Shown here piece after piece: positions 52,727 through 53,414 of a stretch of DNA of 53,414 nucleotides. The stretch is from Candidatus Poseidoniales archaeon (GTDB taxonomy: Archaea; Thermoplasmatota; Poseidoniia; Poseidoniales; Poseidoniaceae). Position numbers and translations under genes: made by a program. The stretch lies in contig QQRY01000050.1 in NCBI GenBank assembly GCA_003602575.1, forward strand, positions 1 through 53,414, given 5' to 3'. The notes beneath the pieces were generated by a model. It saw only the letters and a list, made by a program, of their open reading frames with translations. It was not told the origin of the DNA and did no database searches. Positions within the stretch are counted from its first letter, which is position 1. Every line of letters starts with the position of its first letter.

Positions 52727-53083
52727 ATGGTCATGTCAATAATTACAGCATATAATGAAGCATGGGATAACGGGAATGTCGAAGCACTTAGAGATTTAAT
52801 TCATGATGATTGTGTATTCAATCCTCACGTTGGTGGCATTACTATGAGCAAGTCTGATATTTTGGGATTCGTAGGTAGCGGAAACACACCTAAATCAGAA
52901 AACAATCGAATTCTATTTGAGAATGATGAAGTAGGCGTTGCTCATTCAATAGTTCACTTTGCAAATAACTCCGACTCCGAAGCAGTCATGGCGTTCATGC
53001 GATTCAAAGATGGAAAAATTATTCTGATGGAAACTGGTGCAACTCCTCTTTCTGACGATTATAAATTAATTGGCAGTGAGTGA
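52727..53083 (+). CDS. NTF2-like (SnoaL-type) fold protein
   Basis: A 118-residue protein of the SnoaL/NTF2-like fold. The motif AYNEAWDNGNVEALRDLIHDDCVF followed by a C-terminal beta-rich half (MRFKDGKIILMET) is typical of nuclear-transport-factor-2-like or ketosteroid-isomerase-like proteins. The family covers small-molecule isomerases, hydratases and binding proteins; specificity is unknown. The start at 52727 is chosen by homology and by the TATA box; the reading upstream adds 50 residues that do not fit. It is divergent from the zinc-ribbon membrane protein and convergent with ttuA. Confidence 0.75.
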   Translation: MVMSIITAYNEAWDNGNVEALRDLIHDDCVFNPHVGGITMSKSDILGFVGSGNTPKSENNRILFENDEVGVAHSIVHFANNSDSEAVMAFMRFKDGKIILMETGATPLSDDYKLIGSE

Positions 53084-53090
53084 ACCAAGT

Positions 53091-53414
53091 TTACTTTTCC
53101 ATTTCTTTTTTGACCATGTCTCGCATTTCACAAGCTTTGCATTGGTCGTTTGAAGTCATTGAGCCGCATACAGGGCAAGAGACTGGAGGGCTAGGTCGGC
53201 TCTCATGGCCTCCCAATTCAATTATTTGATTCCTCAATTCCTTGATGTTATCTGCCATTCGTAGTAGTCCGTGCCTTGTACCAGGGACATCAGCCTCCAT
53301 TTGAGCAACTAAATCTCGATGCCTCCACCTTAATGCCCCTCTTGCATGAGGGCATTCTTCATGATGCATAGGTAGGTCTTTGTGAACTGCATATAGGTGA
53401 ACTTCCTGTTCGGG
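53091..53414 (-). CDS. tRNA 2-thiolation protein TtuA/Ncs6, C-terminal fragment
   Basis: Only the last 107 codons are in the window; the frame is open to the right edge (PEQEVHLYAVHKDLPMHH then EECPHARGALRWRH). The terminal zinc ribbon CPVCGSMTSNDQCKACEM and the pattern PEQEVHLYA match the TtuA/Ncs6 (CTU1) family, which thiolates tRNA. The N-terminal adenylation domain (PP-loop and its Cys cluster) is outside. It is convergent with the NTF2-like gene. Confidence 0.8.
   Translation of the reverse strand, partial: PEQEVHLYAVHKDLPMHHEECPHARGALRWRHRDLVAQMEADVPGTRHGLLRMADNIKELRNQIIELGGHESRPSPPVSCPVCGSMTSNDQCKACEMRDMVKKEMEK

Overview
The window is a gene-dense piece of a euryarchaeal chromosome, most likely from a planktonic marine lineage such as Marine Group II (Poseidoniales/Thalassarchaeaceae) or a close relative. 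Archaeal signatures are the L7Ae-S28e-L24e-Ndk-aIF5B cluster, deoxyhypusine synthase, PyrB/PyrI, a DUF63 membrane protein, a geranylgeranyl-reductase family flavoprotein and a TtuA/Ncs6-type tRNA thiolase. These sit beside bacterial-type genes: UvrB, a methylcrotonyl-CoA carboxylase cluster, a CcmF-like protein and a PerM-like permease. Most of the window looks AT-rich (roughly 35-42% GC by eye). The first gene, an MFS permease, is visibly richer in G+C. The lineage call is inferred from gene content, not from a marker-gene tree.

Layout. 0.1-5.7 kb: a lipoprotein-MFS fusion, a small membrane protein, an S9 peptidase and a HAD phosphatase. 5.8-14.5 kb (+): a heavy-metal P-type ATPase, an ArsR-like regulator and a triple zinc-ribbon protein, then a giant coiled-coil protein and a surface protein with calcium-binding-type repeats. 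14.5-20.5 kb (-): L7Ae, S28e, L24e, Ndk, aIF5B, MoxR, ParA, a ribbon-helix-helix protein and a small unknown protein, all co-directional. 20.6-22.4 kb (-): PRPP synthetase, tRNA-Ile(GAT) and a PRC-barrel-like protein. 22.4-22.8 kb: the only long non-coding gap, AT-rich and full of short TTTTCAATT-type palindromic words. 22.8-30 kb: a degenerate SDR, a lipoprotein, deoxyhypusine synthase, UvrB, an SDR and a MazG-like protein.

29.9-38.5 kb (-): a 1363-residue secreted repeat protein, then a four-gene methylcrotonyl-CoA carboxylase operon (beta subunit, hydratase, biotin carboxylase, separate biotin carrier) for leucine breakdown. 38.6-47.7 kb: DUF63, an FKBP-SAP fusion, a CcmF-like protein, a geranylgeranyl reductase divergent from UbiD-UbiA; together these suggest quinone and cytochrome c maturation. 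47.7-53.4 kb: a membrane coiled-coil protein, PyrB-PyrI, a PerM-like permease, a zinc-ribbon membrane protein, an NTF2-like protein and the C-terminal end of TtuA/Ncs6 running off the window.

No CRISPR array, insertion sequence, rRNA or phage module was seen. The best candidates for undescribed biology are the coiled-coil/calcium-repeat gene pair, the ParA-RHH-small-protein trio attached to the translation operon, the seven-unit carbohydrate-binding-like surface protein, the L24e that lacks most zinc ligands, and the dispersed AATTTTCCAATTGGAAAATT-type palindromes.
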